Source: Pseudomonadota bacterium (GTDB taxonomy: Bacteria; Pseudomonadota; Alphaproteobacteria; Caulobacterales; Caulobacteraceae). From it: a DNA stretch of 64,000 bases. Each line of letters begins with the position of its first letter. The stretch's first letter is position 1. The position numbers were made by a program, and so were the translations under genes. The notes beneath the pieces were generated by a model, which saw only the letters and a list, made by a program, of their open reading frames with translations, did no database searches and was not told the origin of the DNA. The stretch lies in assembly GCA_023409795.1 (NCBI GenBank), contig JAEYQX010000169.1, positions 11,213-75,212 on the forward strand. Reading direction: 5' to 3'. Positions 44,783-55,130 of the stretch are shown piece after piece.

Positions 44783-45893
44783 CTAGCGTGGCAGGACACT
44801 CAGAGGATCCACCGCGACGGGGTCATCACCACGCATCTGGCGGGTTTCAAAGTGCATCGAGGGGCGACCGTCACCGGCCGTCAGGCCGACCGTGCCGATG
44901 ACCTGGCCGGCCCGCACATCAGTGCCGTCACGCACCGTGGCCGAGCCCAGGTGGCCATAGACGGTGCGCCAGCCGTCGCGGTGGACGATCAAGACCGTCA
45001 GCCCCTGCCCGACGATGTCATCGCCCACATAGGCTACGCGGCCATCGGCAGCAGCACGGACCTCGGCCCCGGCGGCTGCGCCGATGTTGATGCCATTATT
45101 GCGCTCGCCCATGCCCACCGGGCCGAAGCGGCGCAGGATGTCCCCGCGCACCGGCCATTGCAGCGGCAGACTGGCACTGAGCGCGCCGGGCTCGACCGGG
45201 GCCGTCGGAGCCGCCGGCTCGACGCGGGGTGCAGGCGGCAGGGCCGGGTTGCCGCTGGGCGGCGGGGGCGGCGGCGGCAGGACCCCGGCATTGGGCGTGC
45301 GCACGCCAACCGGCGACGGGCCCATGGCATAGGGATCGGTGCCACTGTCGATCGCAGTGTCGGGCAACAGGATCTTCTGGCCCACGCGAATGGCAGCGCT
45401 GGGTCCCAGGTTGTTGAGGTCGATCAGGGTCTGAACCGGCGTGCGGAAACGGCGGCCGACGCCCGAGATCGTGTCACCCGGCTGGATCTCATAGGTGGCA
45501 CCCGGCATGACCTGGGTCGGCACCGGAGCGGGTGCCGGCGCAGGCGCGGGAGCCGGCGTCGGGGCCGGCGTGGCTGCGGGTGCTGGCGGAATAGGCCTGG
45601 CTGACCGTCGGCGGCAGGGCTCCGCCCTCGACACTGCCCGCCGGGGCGCGCACGCCCTGCTCCACCACCGGCGGGGTGGTGGCAGGCGGAGTGGCGGGCT
45701 GGCCGGTGTAATAGGGATTGCTGACCGGAGCCGTCGCCCCGGCCGGGGCCGGAGCCGGCGCAGAGGGACTGGACAGGATGTCCGTCGGACGAACCGGATA
45801 GCGGGGCTCTCGCGGGTAGGTTGAACAGGCTGTGACCGTCAGCGCTCCGCCAACCACCACTGTCGCCCTGATCCAGCCAGCCATGCTGCTCAT
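44783..45893 (-). pseudogene. LysM/LytM (M23) lipoprotein gene with a frameshift; DipM/NlpD position
   Basis: Two overlapping frames together encode one cell-wall protein. The first (from the ATG at 45893, AGGAGG 8 nt upstream) reads a lipoprotein signal ending in TVTACS and a Pro/Ala linker to about 45600. The second continues with a Pro-Ala linker, one LysM domain (TYEIQPGDTISGVGRRF) and an M23 domain to 44783. The span is 1111 nt, one more than a multiple of three. The M23 site reads NNGINIGA instead of HxGxD, with YGHL and MHFE kept, as in non-catalytic NlpD/DipM amidase activators. Synteny with surE-pcm and yajC supports DipM/NlpD. Confidence 0.75.
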
Positions 45894-46013
45894 GCGCCGC
45901 TCCTCCTTAACCATAAACTCGTGCCCTGTGTGACCCGGAATCCGGCCCAAGCCAACCCGTCAAAGGGCACCAAAGTGGGGCAAAAAGGTTAACCGGGCCG
46001 ACAGAAGCGGGGC

Positions 46014-46658
46014 TCAGCCCTCTTTTGCCGTCCCCTCGACCAGGGGCACGAAGCGGACCTCGCACAGGCTTTCGCGGCGGAAGCTGCCGTCGGGCTGGCC
46101 GGTATAGCGGTTCAGCATCTGCACCGAGCCCCGCCCCACCGGTGCAACCAGGACGCCGCCCGGCTTGAGCTGCTTCAGCAGTTCGCGCGGCTCATGCGGC
46201 GAGGCCGCCGTGACCATGATCCGGTCAAAGGGGGCCTGCTCAAGCCACCCCTCCCCCCCGTCGCCGTGGCGGGTAAAGACATTCTCGACGCCCAGTCGCT
46301 TCAGCCGGGCCTCGGCCTCCTGCAGCAGGCTCTTGTAGCGCTCGACCGAATAGACAAAGCGCGCCAACCGGCTCAGCACCGCGCACTGGTAGCCACTGCC
46401 GGTGCCGATCTCGAGCACCCGATGACGCGGCTGGACGTCCAGGGCCTGGGTCATCAGGCCGACGATGAAGGGCTGGCTGATCGTCTGGGCACAGTCGATC
46501 GGCAGGGCCTGGTCCTCCCAGGCCTGGTCCAGGAACTTCTCGTGGACGAAGACCGACCGGTCGATGGATTCCATGGCCTGGAGCACCCGCGCATCGGTCA
46601 CCCCCTGCCGCCGCAGCGACAGGATCAGCCGGCCAGCACGGTCGTCAGCCAGGCTCAT
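46014..46658 (-). CDS. pcm: Protein-L-isoaspartate O-methyltransferase
   Basis: Pcm methylates isoaspartyl residues in aged proteins to start their repair. The 214-residue protein has an intact SAM motif I ([16 protein letters not shown]) and the conserved [16 protein letters not shown] region. It overlaps the surE stop by 4 nt, and surE-pcm pairing is widespread. Confidence 0.95.
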   Translation of the reverse strand: MSLADDRAGRLILSLRRQGVTDARVLQAMESIDRSVFVHEKFLDQAWEDQALPIDCAQTISQPFIVGLMTQALDVQPRHRVLEIGTGSGYQCAVLSRLARFVYSVERYKSLLQEAEARLKRLGVENVFTRHGDGGEGWLEQAPFDRIMVTAASPHEPRELLKQLKPGGVLVAPVGRGSVQMLNRYTGQPDGSFRRESLCEVRFVPLVEGTAKEG

Positions 46659-47446
46659 TTTTCCTGGGGCCCTTTCGGCGGGGCACCGCCCAGCACCTTC
46701 TTCAGGTCATTGATCATGCGCATGTGGGTCAGGTCGATGTGAAGCGGCGTGACGGAGATCCGGCCCTCGTCCATGGCGCGAAGGTCGGTGCCCTGCGGAT
46801 GTTCGTGCGGTTTCCCACGGAAAGCCATCCAGTAATAGTCACGGCCGCGCATATCCTGGCGGCGCACGGCGTGCAGTTCGCCGATGTCGCGGAAGCCCTG
46901 GCGCGTGACCTCGACTTCCTTGACCAGTTCGGGCGGCAGCTTGGGGAAGTTGACGTTCATGACCACGCCATCTTCCCACTCCTGCTCCAGCAGGCGGGCG
47001 ATGATGCCGGGACCAAAGGCCTCGGCCGTCTCCCAGTGGGCCACCACGTCGTCGTGGAAACGCTCCAGCGACTGCGACAGGGCGATCGAGCGGATGCCGA
47101 AGGCCATGCCCTGCAGCGCGCCGGCCACCGTGCCCGAATAGGAAACATCCTCGCCCACATTGTGCCCGCGATTGACGCCCGACAGCACCAGGTCAGGCTT
47201 TTCGGGCATCAGGTCGTTGACGGCCAGGATGACGCAGTCGGTCGGGGTGCCGGTCACGGCATAGCGCTTGTCGCCCAGCTTGTTGACGCGCAGCGGCTCA
47301 GTCAGGGTCAGGCCCCGGCCCTTGCCCGACTGCTCGACGGCCGGGGCCACGATCCAGACGTCGTCCGACAGGGTCCGGGCGATGTTTTCCAGGCAGGCCA
47401 GGCCCTCGGCGTCGATGCCGTCGTCGTTGGTCAGAAGAATACGCAT
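46655..47446 (-). CDS. surE: 5'/3'-nucleotidase SurE
   Basis: SurE is a metal-dependent nucleoside monophosphate phosphatase. The 263-residue protein begins [16 protein letters not shown] (metal-binding Asp pair) and has the signature [15 protein letters not shown] and [20 protein letters not shown]. It follows serS by 9 nt. Confidence 0.96.
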   Translation of the reverse strand: MRILLTNDDGIDAEGLACLENIARTLSDDVWIVAPAVEQSGKGRGLTLTEPLRVNKLGDKRYAVTGTPTDCVILAVNDLMPEKPDLVLSGVNRGHNVGEDVSYSGTVAGALQGMAFGIRSIALSQSLERFHDDVVAHWETAEAFGPGIIARLLEQEWEDGVVMNVNFPKLPPELVKEVEVTRQGFRDIGELHAVRRQDMRGRDYYWMAFRGKPHEHPQGTDLRAMDEGRISVTPLHIDLTHMRMINDLKKVLGGAPPKGPQEK

Positions 47447-47455
47447 AAGGGCTCT

Positions 47456-48784
47456 TTAGGCAGCGGCGATGGCGGTCAGACCGCCCATGTAGGGTTGCAG
47501 CACGGCGGGAACGGCGATCGAGCCGTCTTCACGCTGGTAGTTTTCCATCACGGCGACCAGGGTGCGGCCCACGGCCAGCCCCGACCCGTTCAGGGTGTGC
47601 AGATACTCGGTCTTCTTCTCACCGGCGCGCTTGAAGCGGGCGTCCATGCGGCGGGCCTGGAAGTCACCGCAGTTCGAGCACGAGCTGATCTCGCGATAGG
47701 TGTTCTGGCTGGGCAGCCATACTTCGAGGTCATAGGTCTTCCGGGCCGAGAAGCCCATGTCGCCCTTACACAGCAGCACCTTGCGATAGGGCAGCTCCAG
47801 GGCCTGCAGCACGGCCTCGGCGCAGGCGGTCATACGCTCGTGCTCTGCCTCGGAATCCTCGGGCTTGCAGACCGAGACCAGCTCGACCTTCTGGAACTGG
47901 TGCTGGCGGATCAGGCCGCGCGTGTCACGCCCGGCCGAGCCGGCCTCGGCGCGGAAGCAATAGGTCAGCGCCGTCATACGGATCGGCTCAGCCACGTCCT
48001 CGTCGGCCAGCACCTGCTCGCGCACCAGGTTGGTCAGCGACACTTCGGCGGTCGGGATCAGCCAGCGGTTGCCCGCCTCGGCGTCGACCTCGATCGCGGG
48101 ATCACCATCGGCGGCGCGGAACAGGTCTTCCTTGAACTTCGGCAGCTGGCCCGTGCCGAACATGGTGTGGTCGCGCACCAGCAGCGGCGGGTTCACTTCC
48201 TGGTAGCCGTGCTTGTCGGTTTGCAGGTCCAGCATGAACTGGCCCAGCGCACGCTCCAGCCGCGCCAGCTGGCCCTTGACCACCGCAAAGCGCGAGCCGG
48301 ACATCCTGGCCGCGCCTTCAAAGTCCAGCAGCTTCAAAGCCTCGCCCAGGTCGGCGTGGTCCTTGGCCGGGCCTTCGGTGCGCGGGGTGCCCCACCTGGC
48401 GACCTCGAGGTTGTCGTTCTCGTCCGCGCCATCGGGCACATCGGCGGCGGCCAGGTTCTTCAGGCCAGCCAGCAGGTCGCGCAGCTCGCCGCCCTTGGCC
48501 GCCTCGACCTCGCCCGCCGTGGCGATGTCGTTCTTGAGCGTCTCGACCTCGGCCTTCAGGCGCTCGGCCTCGGCCATGTCCTTCTTGCCCATGGCCGCGC
48601 CGATGGCTTTCGAGGCGGCGTTGCGCCTGGCCAGGGCTTCCTGGCCAGTCGTCTGGGCCGCGCGCAGCTCGACATCCAGGGCCAGGATCTGGTCGACCAC
48701 GGCCTGGGCGTCATCGACGCCGCGCGATGACCACCCGGCCACATAGGCCTGGGGATTTTCGCGGATCGCTCTGATGTCGTGCAT
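47456..48784 (-). CDS. serS: Seryl-tRNA synthetase
   Basis: This class II synthetase (442 residues) has the N-terminal tRNA-binding coiled coil (about 25-110) and motifs 2 ([23 protein letters not shown]) and 3 ([12 protein letters not shown]). The start [14 protein letters not shown] is the family start. It heads serS-surE-pcm. Confidence 0.97.
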   Translation of the reverse strand: MHDIRAIRENPQAYVAGWSSRGVDDAQAVVDQILALDVELRAAQTTGQEALARRNAASKAIGAAMGKKDMAEAERLKAEVETLKNDIATAGEVEAAKGGELRDLLAGLKNLAAADVPDGADENDNLEVARWGTPRTEGPAKDHADLGEALKLLDFEGAARMSGSRFAVVKGQLARLERALGQFMLDLQTDKHGYQEVNPPLLVRDHTMFGTGQLPKFKEDLFRAADGDPAIEVDAEAGNRWLIPTAEVSLTNLVREQVLADEDVAEPIRMTALTYCFRAEAGSAGRDTRGLIRQHQFQKVELVSVCKPEDSEAEHERMTACAEAVLQALELPYRKVLLCKGDMGFSARKTYDLEVWLPSQNTYREISSCSNCGDFQARRMDARFKRAGEKKTEYLHTLNGSGLAVGRTLVAVMENYQREDGSIAVPAVLQPYMGGLTAIAAA

Positions 48785-48861
48785 GGTCGTGACCTATGGC
48801 TAGGCAGGTATCGGGAAGGCCCCTGCTCTACCTGCACCACCCGGCGCAATCAAACCCCGCA

Positions 48862-48890
48862 CGACTGAAACCGGCGTAAGTTTTCAGTCG
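48862..48890 (-). terminator. Hairpin at the end of the b561-YceI gene
   Basis: CGACTGAAA / TTTCAGTCG is a 9-bp perfect inverted repeat with an 11-nt loop that overlaps the stop codon. No T-tract follows, so termination is uncertain. Confidence 0.4.
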
Positions 48891-50197
48891 GCGCGGCGCG
48901 CCTGGACCTCGATCTCGACCTGAATGGCCGTGGACACCCAGTTTCCGGTGGCATCCGACGCCATGCCCAGGTCAAGCGCCGTGCGATCCAGCTCAAGCTG
49001 CCCCTTAACCATGGCCATGCCCGCGGCCTCGTCAAAGGTGAACGGCAGGACGACCGGCAGGCTGACCGCCTTGATTCGCAGCACGCCCTGGGCCTCGAAA
49101 CGGTTGCCGCCCAGGTGACGAAAGGCGTCCGCCTCAAAGCGGGCGGTGGCGAACTGGCCGGGATTGAACCACTCGGCCCCCTTCAGGGCCCCATCCTTGG
49201 TCGCATCCCCGGTGCGGGCCGAAGCGGTCCTGACCGTCACCACGGCGCGCGAGCCCGCAAGATCGGCCGAGTCGAACCAGACCTCGGCCGTCCAGTCCTC
49301 GAACTGGCCCTTGAAGGCCTGGCCCGAGTGGGTGCCGGCAAAGCGGATGGCAGACTGGCCCCTGTCCACGCTCCAGGCCTGGGCCGTGCCGGGGACGGTG
49401 GCGGCATCGGCCACCACAGCGGCCTCGGCTGCACCGCTGGGGGCGGCGCTTGCGGTGTCCAGCGGCAGGGGACGGGCCAGAAGAGCTGCCAGCAGCCCCA
49501 GGGCCAGCACCAGGCTCACCCCCACCGAGCGCTCGAACCAACGCAGGCCGGCGCTGGCCTCGGGCGCGGGGCTCGCCTCGCCGTGCGGCAGAACCGGCAC
49601 CATGTGCGCCAGCACGCCGTCGCGATTGATGAACTGGTGCTTCAGCACCGCACCGACGTGCAGGCCCACCAGGATCACGGCCCCCCAGGCCATCAGGCTG
49701 TGCGCGCTCATGGACATATGGCTGACGGTGCGGCGAACCGGCTCGGACGCCGCCTCGACCAGGCCAATGTGGGGGATGATGAACAGGCCGAACCAGCTGG
49801 TTGGCACCTCAAGCGCCTGGTCGGTCGAGACTGCCCATCCGCTGGACACATAGAGCCAGCCGGTCAGGGGCAGGCCCAGCATCAGGCCATAGAAGGCGAC
49901 GTGGGTGGCCCGGGCGGCAAACTGCTCCCAGGTCTTCATGCCGTTGGGCAGGGCCGGGACCGGATGGGTCAGACGCCACACCAGCCGCACGACCGTCAGC
50001 GCCAGGATCAGGAAGCCCACCGCCTTGTGGACCTGGAAGACGCCATAGGCCAGGGCCTGGGTCTGGGGCTGCTCGATGGCCCCGGTCATCCACCATCCCA
50101 TGGGGATCATCGACAGGATGGCCACCGCGATCAGCCAGTGCAGGATGATGGCGACGGCGGAATAGCGATCTGGACGAACCGGCATGGGACTACTCAT
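48884..50197 (-). CDS. Cytochrome b561 fused to a YceI domain
   Basis: This 437-residue protein has an N-terminal four-helix b561 domain (RYSAVAIILHWLIAVAILS, VFQVHKAVGFLILAL, LMLGLPLTGWLYV, SAHSLMAWGAVILVGLHVGA), whose His residues would hold two haems. A further membrane segment (near 245-265) is followed by a periplasmic YceI lipocalin-like domain (about 290-437: AWSVDRGQSAIRFAGTHSGQ). It may pass electrons to quinone or bind isoprenoid quinone. A separate YceI lipoprotein is encoded just upstream. ATG at 50197 or 50185 is possible. Confidence 0.85.
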   Translation of the reverse strand: MSSPMPVRPDRYSAVAIILHWLIAVAILSMIPMGWWMTGAIEQPQTQALAYGVFQVHKAVGFLILALTVVRLVWRLTHPVPALPNGMKTWEQFAARATHVAFYGLMLGLPLTGWLYVSSGWAVSTDQALEVPTSWFGLFIIPHIGLVEAASEPVRRTVSHMSMSAHSLMAWGAVILVGLHVGAVLKHQFINRDGVLAHMVPVLPHGEASPAPEASAGLRWFERSVGVSLVLALGLLAALLARPLPLDTASAAPSGAAEAAVVADAATVPGTAQAWSVDRGQSAIRFAGTHSGQAFKGQFEDWTAEVWFDSADLAGSRAVVTVRTASARTGDATKDGALKGAEWFNPGQFATARFEADAFRHLGGNRFEAQGVLRIKAVSLPVVLPFTFDEAAGMAMVKGQLELDRTALDLGMASDATGNWVSTAIQVEIEVQARRAD

Positions 50198-50213
50198 TCG
50201 GATACGGGAAGGG

Positions 50214-50256
50214 TTGAAAGAAAGGACGGGGTGGAGATGCCTCCCCCTCCCCGTCC
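50214..50256 (-). terminator. Terminator between the two YceI genes
   Basis: On the minus strand GGACGGGG / CCCCGTCC forms the stem, followed by TTTCTTTC. It separates the YceI lipoprotein gene from the b561-YceI gene. Confidence 0.7.
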
Positions 50257-50265
50257 CGTTTGGCA

Positions 50266-50964
50266 TCAGGCTGCCGGAGCGGCCTCGACCTGCTGCACGA
50301 ACTCGCCGTCAAAGCGGATGGTCACCTCGTCACCGACGGGGCCCAGCGCCATGCCGAAGTCAGTGCGCTTGAAGCGGCCTTCTGCGGCAAAGCCGATGGC
50401 CGGAACCGACATGAAGGGATGGCTTTCCAGGTCGCCGATGAAGGTGGCATCCAGGGTCACGGGCTTGGTGACACCCAGGAAGGTCAGGTCGCCAGTCACC
50501 TTGGCCGTGCGCGGGCCAGTCTGCTCAACCTTGGTGGACTTGAAGGTGATCTGGCCAAACTGGCCGGCGTTCAGGAAGGCCTTGTTGCGGGCGATGTCCT
50601 CGGACCAGCTGCCAAAGCCGGTGGCCGCATGGGTGCCGACATAGTCACCGGCATAGTGGGCATCGACCGAGGCGGGATCGATGGTCACCTCGATCGAGCT
50701 CTTGGTCAGGTCATTGGTGTCCAGGGCCAGGACCGCGTCGAAACGGTTGAAGCGGGCCGTGTAGTTGGAAATGCCATTGTGCGGCAGCGACCACTGCAGC
50801 GAGGCGTGGGTGGGGTCCAGCTTGTAGGTGCCGGTCGGGGCCTTCAGCTCAACCGGAGCGGTCGAAGCGGCGGCGGTTTCGGCTTGCTGGGTGTTGGCGG
50901 GACTGTTGCACGCGGCCAGCAGGGCGGACGCGGCAACGGCGATAAATGCGGCTTGGATCTTCAA
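50266..50964 (-). CDS. YceI-family lipoprotein
   Basis: This 232-residue protein has a signal ending in the lipobox LLAAC, then a YceI domain (GTYKLDPTHASLQWSLPHNGISNYTARF ...; LNAGQFGQITFKSTKVE ...; FGMALGPVGDEVTI). YceI proteins are periplasmic lipocalin-like binders of polyisoprenoids. A TTG start at 50964 is chosen because GAGG lies 8 nt upstream and the signal peptide begins there; an ATG at 50997 is the alternative. Confidence 0.85.
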   Translation of the reverse strand: MKIQAAFIAVAASALLAACNSPANTQQAETAAASTAPVELKAPTGTYKLDPTHASLQWSLPHNGISNYTARFNRFDAVLALDTNDLTKSSIEVTIDPASVDAHYAGDYVGTHAATGFGSWSEDIARNKAFLNAGQFGQITFKSTKVEQTGPRTAKVTGDLTFLGVTKPVTLDATFIGDLESHPFMSVPAIGFAAEGRFKRTDFGMALGPVGDEVTIRFDGEFVQQVEAAPAA

Positions 50965-51152
50965 GGCGACACCTCGGTCTGGCCCCTGGGGGCCCATGGT
51001 CAGGAAAGGTTGAGCGATCACATCGCTAATAGCAACTGTATATGTATCAGTTCTGGTTCGCACAAGTTGCTGGCGAAAAAATCTCTCGGGGGCCGCCGCC
51101 GGCCAAACCAGATGATGCCAAAGCCGCCGCCCCGCCCTATCGTGCGACTCAC

Positions 51153-53054
51153 ATGCCCATTCGTCGCCTTCCCCCCGAGACCGTAAACCGCATCGCCGCT
51201 GGCGAAGTGGTCGAACGCCCGGCCAGCGCCATCAAGGAGCTGGTGGAAAATGCCCTGGACGCAGGGGCCAGCCGGATCGAGATTCAGGCTGACGGCGGGG
51301 GCCTGACGCGCATCCTGATCGCCGATGATGGCAAGGGGATTCCGCCCGACGAGCTGCCGCTGGCGGTCGAGCGCCACGCGACCTCCAAGCTTGAGGCCGA
51401 CGACGCCGGTGACGTGGACCTGCTGCGGATCAATACCCTGGGCTTCCGGGGCGAGGCCCTGCCCTCGATCGGCTCGGTCGCCCGCCTGACCATCACCAGC
51501 CGCGCCCGGGGCGAGGACGAGGCCTGGGCCATTACGGTCGAGGGCGGTGACCAGCGCCCGGTCGCGCCCGCCGGCTTCCCCGGTCCCCACGGGGCGCGGG
51601 TCGAGGTCCGCGACCTCTTTTATGCGACCCCGGCCCGGCTCAAGTTCATGAAGTCCGAGCGCGCCGAGGCCATGGCGATTTCCGAGGAAATCAAGCGCCA
51701 GGCCATGGCCCACGAAGCGGTCGCCTTTACCCTGACCCTGGATGGCAAGACGACCCTGCGCCTGCCCGCCGAACATCCGGGCTTCGAGGGACGGCTGAAG
51801 CGCCTGGGAGCCCTGCTGGGGCGCGAGTTCGAGGCCAATGCCCTGCTGATCGACCAGGAGCGCGATGGCGTGCGGCTGTCCGGCTATGCGGGCCTGCCGA
51901 CCTATTCGCGGGGCAATGCGGCGCACCAGTTCCTGTTCGTCAACGGCCGCCCGGTGCGCGACCGCCTGCTGCAGGGGGCCCTGCGCGGGGCCTATGCCGA
52001 CTTCCTGGCCCGGGACCGACACCCGGCGGCGGCCCTGTTTATCGACATCGACCCGCTTTACGTTGACGTGAACGTCCACCCGGCCAAGGCCGAGGTGCGC
52101 TTCCGTGACCCCGCCCTGGTGCGCGGCCTGATCGTGGGCGGCCTGCGCCATGCCCTGCACGCCGCCGGTCACCGCGCCTCGACCACCGTGGCCGCCGATG
52201 CCCTGGCCGGTTTCCAGCCGCACACCGGCGTCCAGACCCAGAGCCAGTACCAGCCGACCCAGCCATCCGCGGCGGGCTTCTCGGTCTGGGAAGGCTGGTC
52301 CCGCCCGGCCGCAGCGGCCCAGGTCATTCCGGGCCTGTCAGAGCGGTCGGCCCGTGTGGAACACACCTGGTCGGGCCAGGCTGATGCGCCCAGCTTCCGC
52401 ACCCTGGCGGAGGTCCAGGCCGAGCACGCCGGCCAGATCACGCCCCAGCCGACCGCCCCCATAGATCCCATCGACTATCCGCTGGGCGCGGCCCGGGGTC
52501 AGTTGCACGCCACCTATATCGTGGCCCAGACACGCGACGGCCTGGTCATCGTGGACCAGCACGCGGCCCACGAGCGCCTGGTCTATGAGAAGATGAAGGT
52601 GCAGATGGAGGGCGGCCACGTCACCCGCCAGGCCCTGCTGACGCCCGAGGTGGTCGAGCTTGACCCCGCCGAGGCCGAACGCGTCGCCGCCAAGGCTGAG
52701 GAACTGGCCGAGATGGGCCTGATCGTCGAGGCCTTTGGTGCCGGGGCCGTCCTGGTGCGCGAGACCCCGGCCCTGCTGGGCGACACCGATGTCCAGGGCC
52801 TGATCCGCGACATTGCCGACGACCTGTCCGAACACGGCGCGGCCCTGTCGCTGAAGGAGCGCATGGCTGAGGTCTGCGGCACCATGGCCTGCCACGGCTC
52901 GGTGCGGTCCGGACGGGTGCTCAGCGCCCCGGAGATGAACGCCCTGCTGCGCCAGATGGAGGCCACGCCCCACTCGGGCCAATGCAACCATGGCCGCCCG
53001 ACCTATGTGGAACTGAAGCTCCACGACCTCGAAAAGCTGTTCGGGAGGAAGTAG
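51153..53054 (+). CDS. mutL: DNA mismatch repair protein MutL (endonuclease type)
   Basis: This 633-residue protein has an N-terminal GHKL ATPase ([40 protein letters not shown]), a disordered linker (about 340-430) and a C-terminal dimerisation domain. It carries the metal-dependent endonuclease motif DQHA-x2-E-x4-E at residues 468-479 and a CNHGRP zinc motif. That fits species without MutH, where MutL makes the nick itself. Confidence 0.97.
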   Translation: MPIRRLPPETVNRIAAGEVVERPASAIKELVENALDAGASRIEIQADGGGLTRILIADDGKGIPPDELPLAVERHATSKLEADDAGDVDLLRINTLGFRGEALPSIGSVARLTITSRARGEDEAWAITVEGGDQRPVAPAGFPGPHGARVEVRDLFYATPARLKFMKSERAEAMAISEEIKRQAMAHEAVAFTLTLDGKTTLRLPAEHPGFEGRLKRLGALLGREFEANALLIDQERDGVRLSGYAGLPTYSRGNAAHQFLFVNGRPVRDRLLQGALRGAYADFLARDRHPAAALFIDIDPLYVDVNVHPAKAEVRFRDPALVRGLIVGGLRHALHAAGHRASTTVAADALAGFQPHTGVQTQSQYQPTQPSAAGFSVWEGWSRPAAAAQVIPGLSERSARVEHTWSGQADAPSFRTLAEVQAEHAGQITPQPTAPIDPIDYPLGAARGQLHATYIVAQTRDGLVIVDQHAAHERLVYEKMKVQMEGGHVTRQALLTPEVVELDPAEAERVAAKAEELAEMGLIVEAFGAGAVLVRETPALLGDTDVQGLIRDIADDLSEHGAALSLKERMAEVCGTMACHGSVRSGRVLSAPEMNALLRQMEATPHSGQCNHGRPTYVELKLHDLEKLFGRK

Positions 53055-53057
53055 CCG

Positions 53058-53519
53058 GTGCCGCCCCGCATCCTGTTCGTCTGCCTTGGCAACATCTGCC
53101 GGTCGCCCCTGGCCGAGGGAGCCTTCCGGGCCGAGGCGGCGCGGCGGGGCCTGGACGTGGTGATCGATTCCGCCGGAACCGCCGCCTACCACATCGACGC
53201 CCAGCCCGACCCGCGCGCCATCGCCACGGCCCGGCGGAATGGCGTGGACATATCCGCGCTGCGAGGTCGACAGGTAAAACCGGCTGATTTCAGGCACTTC
53301 GACCACATTGTTGCGATGGACGCTGAAAACCTGGCCAACCTGAAACGCATCCGGCCTGGAGATGGCACGGCGCAACTCAGCCTCATGCTGGACTGGGTCC
53401 AGGGCCGCGCGGGCCATAGCGTCCAGGATCCCTATTACGGCGAGGATGACGGCTTTGACGTCACCTGGGCCGACGTGGTGGCCGCGTCAAAGGGCCTGGC
53501 CGACCACCTGCTGGGCTAG
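53058..53519 (+). CDS. Low-molecular-weight protein-tyrosine phosphatase
   Basis: The 153-residue protein has the P-loop Cys9-x5-Arg15 (VCLGNICRSPLAEG) and the general-acid Asp in QDPYYG. The GTG start lies 3 nt after the mutL stop. Substrates may be a tyrosine kinase of polysaccharide export or arginine phosphate; this cannot be told here. Confidence 0.9.
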   Translation: MPPRILFVCLGNICRSPLAEGAFRAEAARRGLDVVIDSAGTAAYHIDAQPDPRAIATARRNGVDISALRGRQVKPADFRHFDHIVAMDAENLANLKRIRPGDGTAQLSLMLDWVQGRAGHSVQDPYYGEDDGFDVTWADVVAASKGLADHLLG

Positions 53520-54535
53520 AGGCTGATCGCCTCGACGCGGGCCGACGCGCGGCCGCCCGAGACGACCTCCCCGCCTGCGATCGCCAGCGCCTGTCCACCG
53601 ACCTGGATGCCCGCCAGGCCATGGCGGGGCGTCTTCATGTGCGGGCCTCGGCTCCAGGCGTCGCGCACCGGATCATAGATCCAGGTCTCGGCAAACACGC
53701 CGCCGTCCCCCGCGAACCATTCCCCGCCAAAGGCAAACAGTCGGCCGCCGGTCTCGACCATGGCCAGGCCGCCGCCCACCTGTTGCCCGGTCGCAGGCGA
53801 CGGCGGAATGGGAGCCAAAGTGTCCCAGCGGTCTGCGGCCGGGTCATAGACATCCAGCCGCCCCGTCCCGCCGCCCTCGACCGTGCGGCCGCCGGCGATA
53901 TAGAGCTTGCCGTCCAGGACCGCGCCCGCCGCGCTGTTGCGCGCCATCGGCGCAGGACGCGCCTGGTGCCACCGGTTGGCCGAGGCGTCAAAGACCAGGT
54001 GGGTGGCCACGTCGCCCTGGTCATTCCACTGGCCATTGGCGGTGCCCTTCGGAGCCCGGCCCGTCACCAGATGGATATGGTCGCCCAAGGCGAGCCCGAC
54101 TGTCTCGCACAGGAAGTCCGGCATCTGGCCGACCGGGGCCCAGTCGCCCTGATCCAGGGCCCAGACCTCCTTCATCGCGGTCCATTCCCCGCCGTCGCGC
54201 CGGTCATAGCCGCCGAACACCCAGACCCGCCCGAGGGCCGCGACCAGCATCGGATGATGCCGGGGCTGGGGCAGTCGCGGCCCCTCGGTCCAGCTGTCGC
54301 CCACTGGATCATAGATGGCGGTGCGGTCATTGATCAGGGTCCCCGAGCGCCCTCGCACCAGGCCGCCAGCGACCCAGACCCTGCCCTCCAGCTGGGTGCA
54401 ATAGATCTCCTGCGCCACCCAGGGCATGGGTGCGCGGGCCTGCCAGGCTGGCTCCGGGCGGGCCAGGGATGCGGATGGCAGGGTGGAGGCCGCCGCAGCA
54501 GCCCCCATGAACAGGCGGCGATTCATCGGGCTCAT
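53516..54535 (-). CDS. Exported kelch-repeat protein
   Basis: This 339-residue protein has a probable Tat signal (MNRRLFMGAAAAAS with twin Arg) and five to six kelch repeats (for example VWVFGGYDRRDGGEW, LYIAGGRTVEGGGTG, LFAFGGEWFAGDGG) forming a beta-propeller. It is probably periplasmic; the binding partner is unknown. Its end overlaps the phosphatase stop by 4 nt (convergent). Confidence 0.82.
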   Translation of the reverse strand: MSPMNRRLFMGAAAAASTLPSASLARPEPAWQARAPMPWVAQEIYCTQLEGRVWVAGGLVRGRSGTLINDRTAIYDPVGDSWTEGPRLPQPRHHPMLVAALGRVWVFGGYDRRDGGEWTAMKEVWALDQGDWAPVGQMPDFLCETVGLALGDHIHLVTGRAPKGTANGQWNDQGDVATHLVFDASANRWHQARPAPMARNSAAGAVLDGKLYIAGGRTVEGGGTGRLDVYDPAADRWDTLAPIPPSPATGQQVGGGLAMVETGGRLFAFGGEWFAGDGGVFAETWIYDPVRDAWSRGPHMKTPRHGLAGIQVGGQALAIAGGEVVSGGRASARVEAISL

Positions 54536-54554
54536 GAGACTGAGCCTAACGCGG

Positions 54555-55127
54555 CTATGCGGCCTGGGCCACCCTCAGGAACAGCACCCGCGCCGCGCCA
54601 TAGTCCCGGACATCCAGGCGTTCATAGCCGGGGGTATCGATCTCGGGCTCGTCCGAGCCGCGCTCGAAGACGACGAGGGCACCGGGGGCCAGCCAGTCGC
54701 CTTCCAGCAGGCGGGCCAGGGTCTGCTCGCCCAGGCCCTTGGCATAGGGCGGATCCAAAAAGGCGACGTCGAAGGCCTCGCCCGCCGAGCCGGGGCGCGG
54801 GCCAAGGTCGGTGGCGCTGCGTCGATGGACACGGCATTTCCCGAACAGGCCATAGGCATCCATGTTCTCGCGGATGGCACCACGGGCATCGTCGTCCGTC
54901 TCGACGAACAGGGCAAAGCTGGCCCCGCGCGACAGGGCCTCGAAGCCAAGCGCGCCGGACCCCGCATAGAGATCCAGCACGCGCGCCCCGTTCAGGCTTT
55001 CGCCCCACGAGGCGTGCTCCAGCACGTTGAAGATGGCCTGGCGGGCACGGTCAGAGGTCGGGCGGGTGCCCTGTCCCTCTGGCGCGACAATGGCCCGCCC
55101 CTTCAGGCTTCCGGCAACGATCCGCAT
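54555..55127 (-). CDS. rsmD: 16S rRNA (guanine(966)-N(2))-methyltransferase RsmD
   Basis: This 190-residue enzyme has MRIVAGSLKGRAIVAPEGQGTRPTSDR at the start, SAM motif VLDLYAGSGALGFEALSRG and the catalytic FLDPPYAKG (DPPY). It follows the pseudouridine synthase gene by 3 nt. Confidence 0.95.
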   Translation of the reverse strand: MRIVAGSLKGRAIVAPEGQGTRPTSDRARQAIFNVLEHASWGESLNGARVLDLYAGSGALGFEALSRGASFALFVETDDDARGAIRENMDAYGLFGKCRVHRRSATDLGPRPGSAGEAFDVAFLDPPYAKGLGEQTLARLLEGDWLAPGALVVFERGSDEPEIDTPGYERLDVRDYGAARVLFLRVAQAA

Positions 55128-55130
55128 GGC

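Noticed and set aside
45500..45600. Tandem GCCGGC/GCAGGC-like repeats
   Set aside because: They are the coding sequence for a Pro-Ala linker rather than a repeat array or CRISPR; units are 6-12 bp and imperfect.
45980..45995. CtrA site upstream of the LysM/LytM gene
   Set aside because: Only isolated TTAACC half-sites (near 45907 and 45989) occur, without the N5/N7 partner needed for a confident call.
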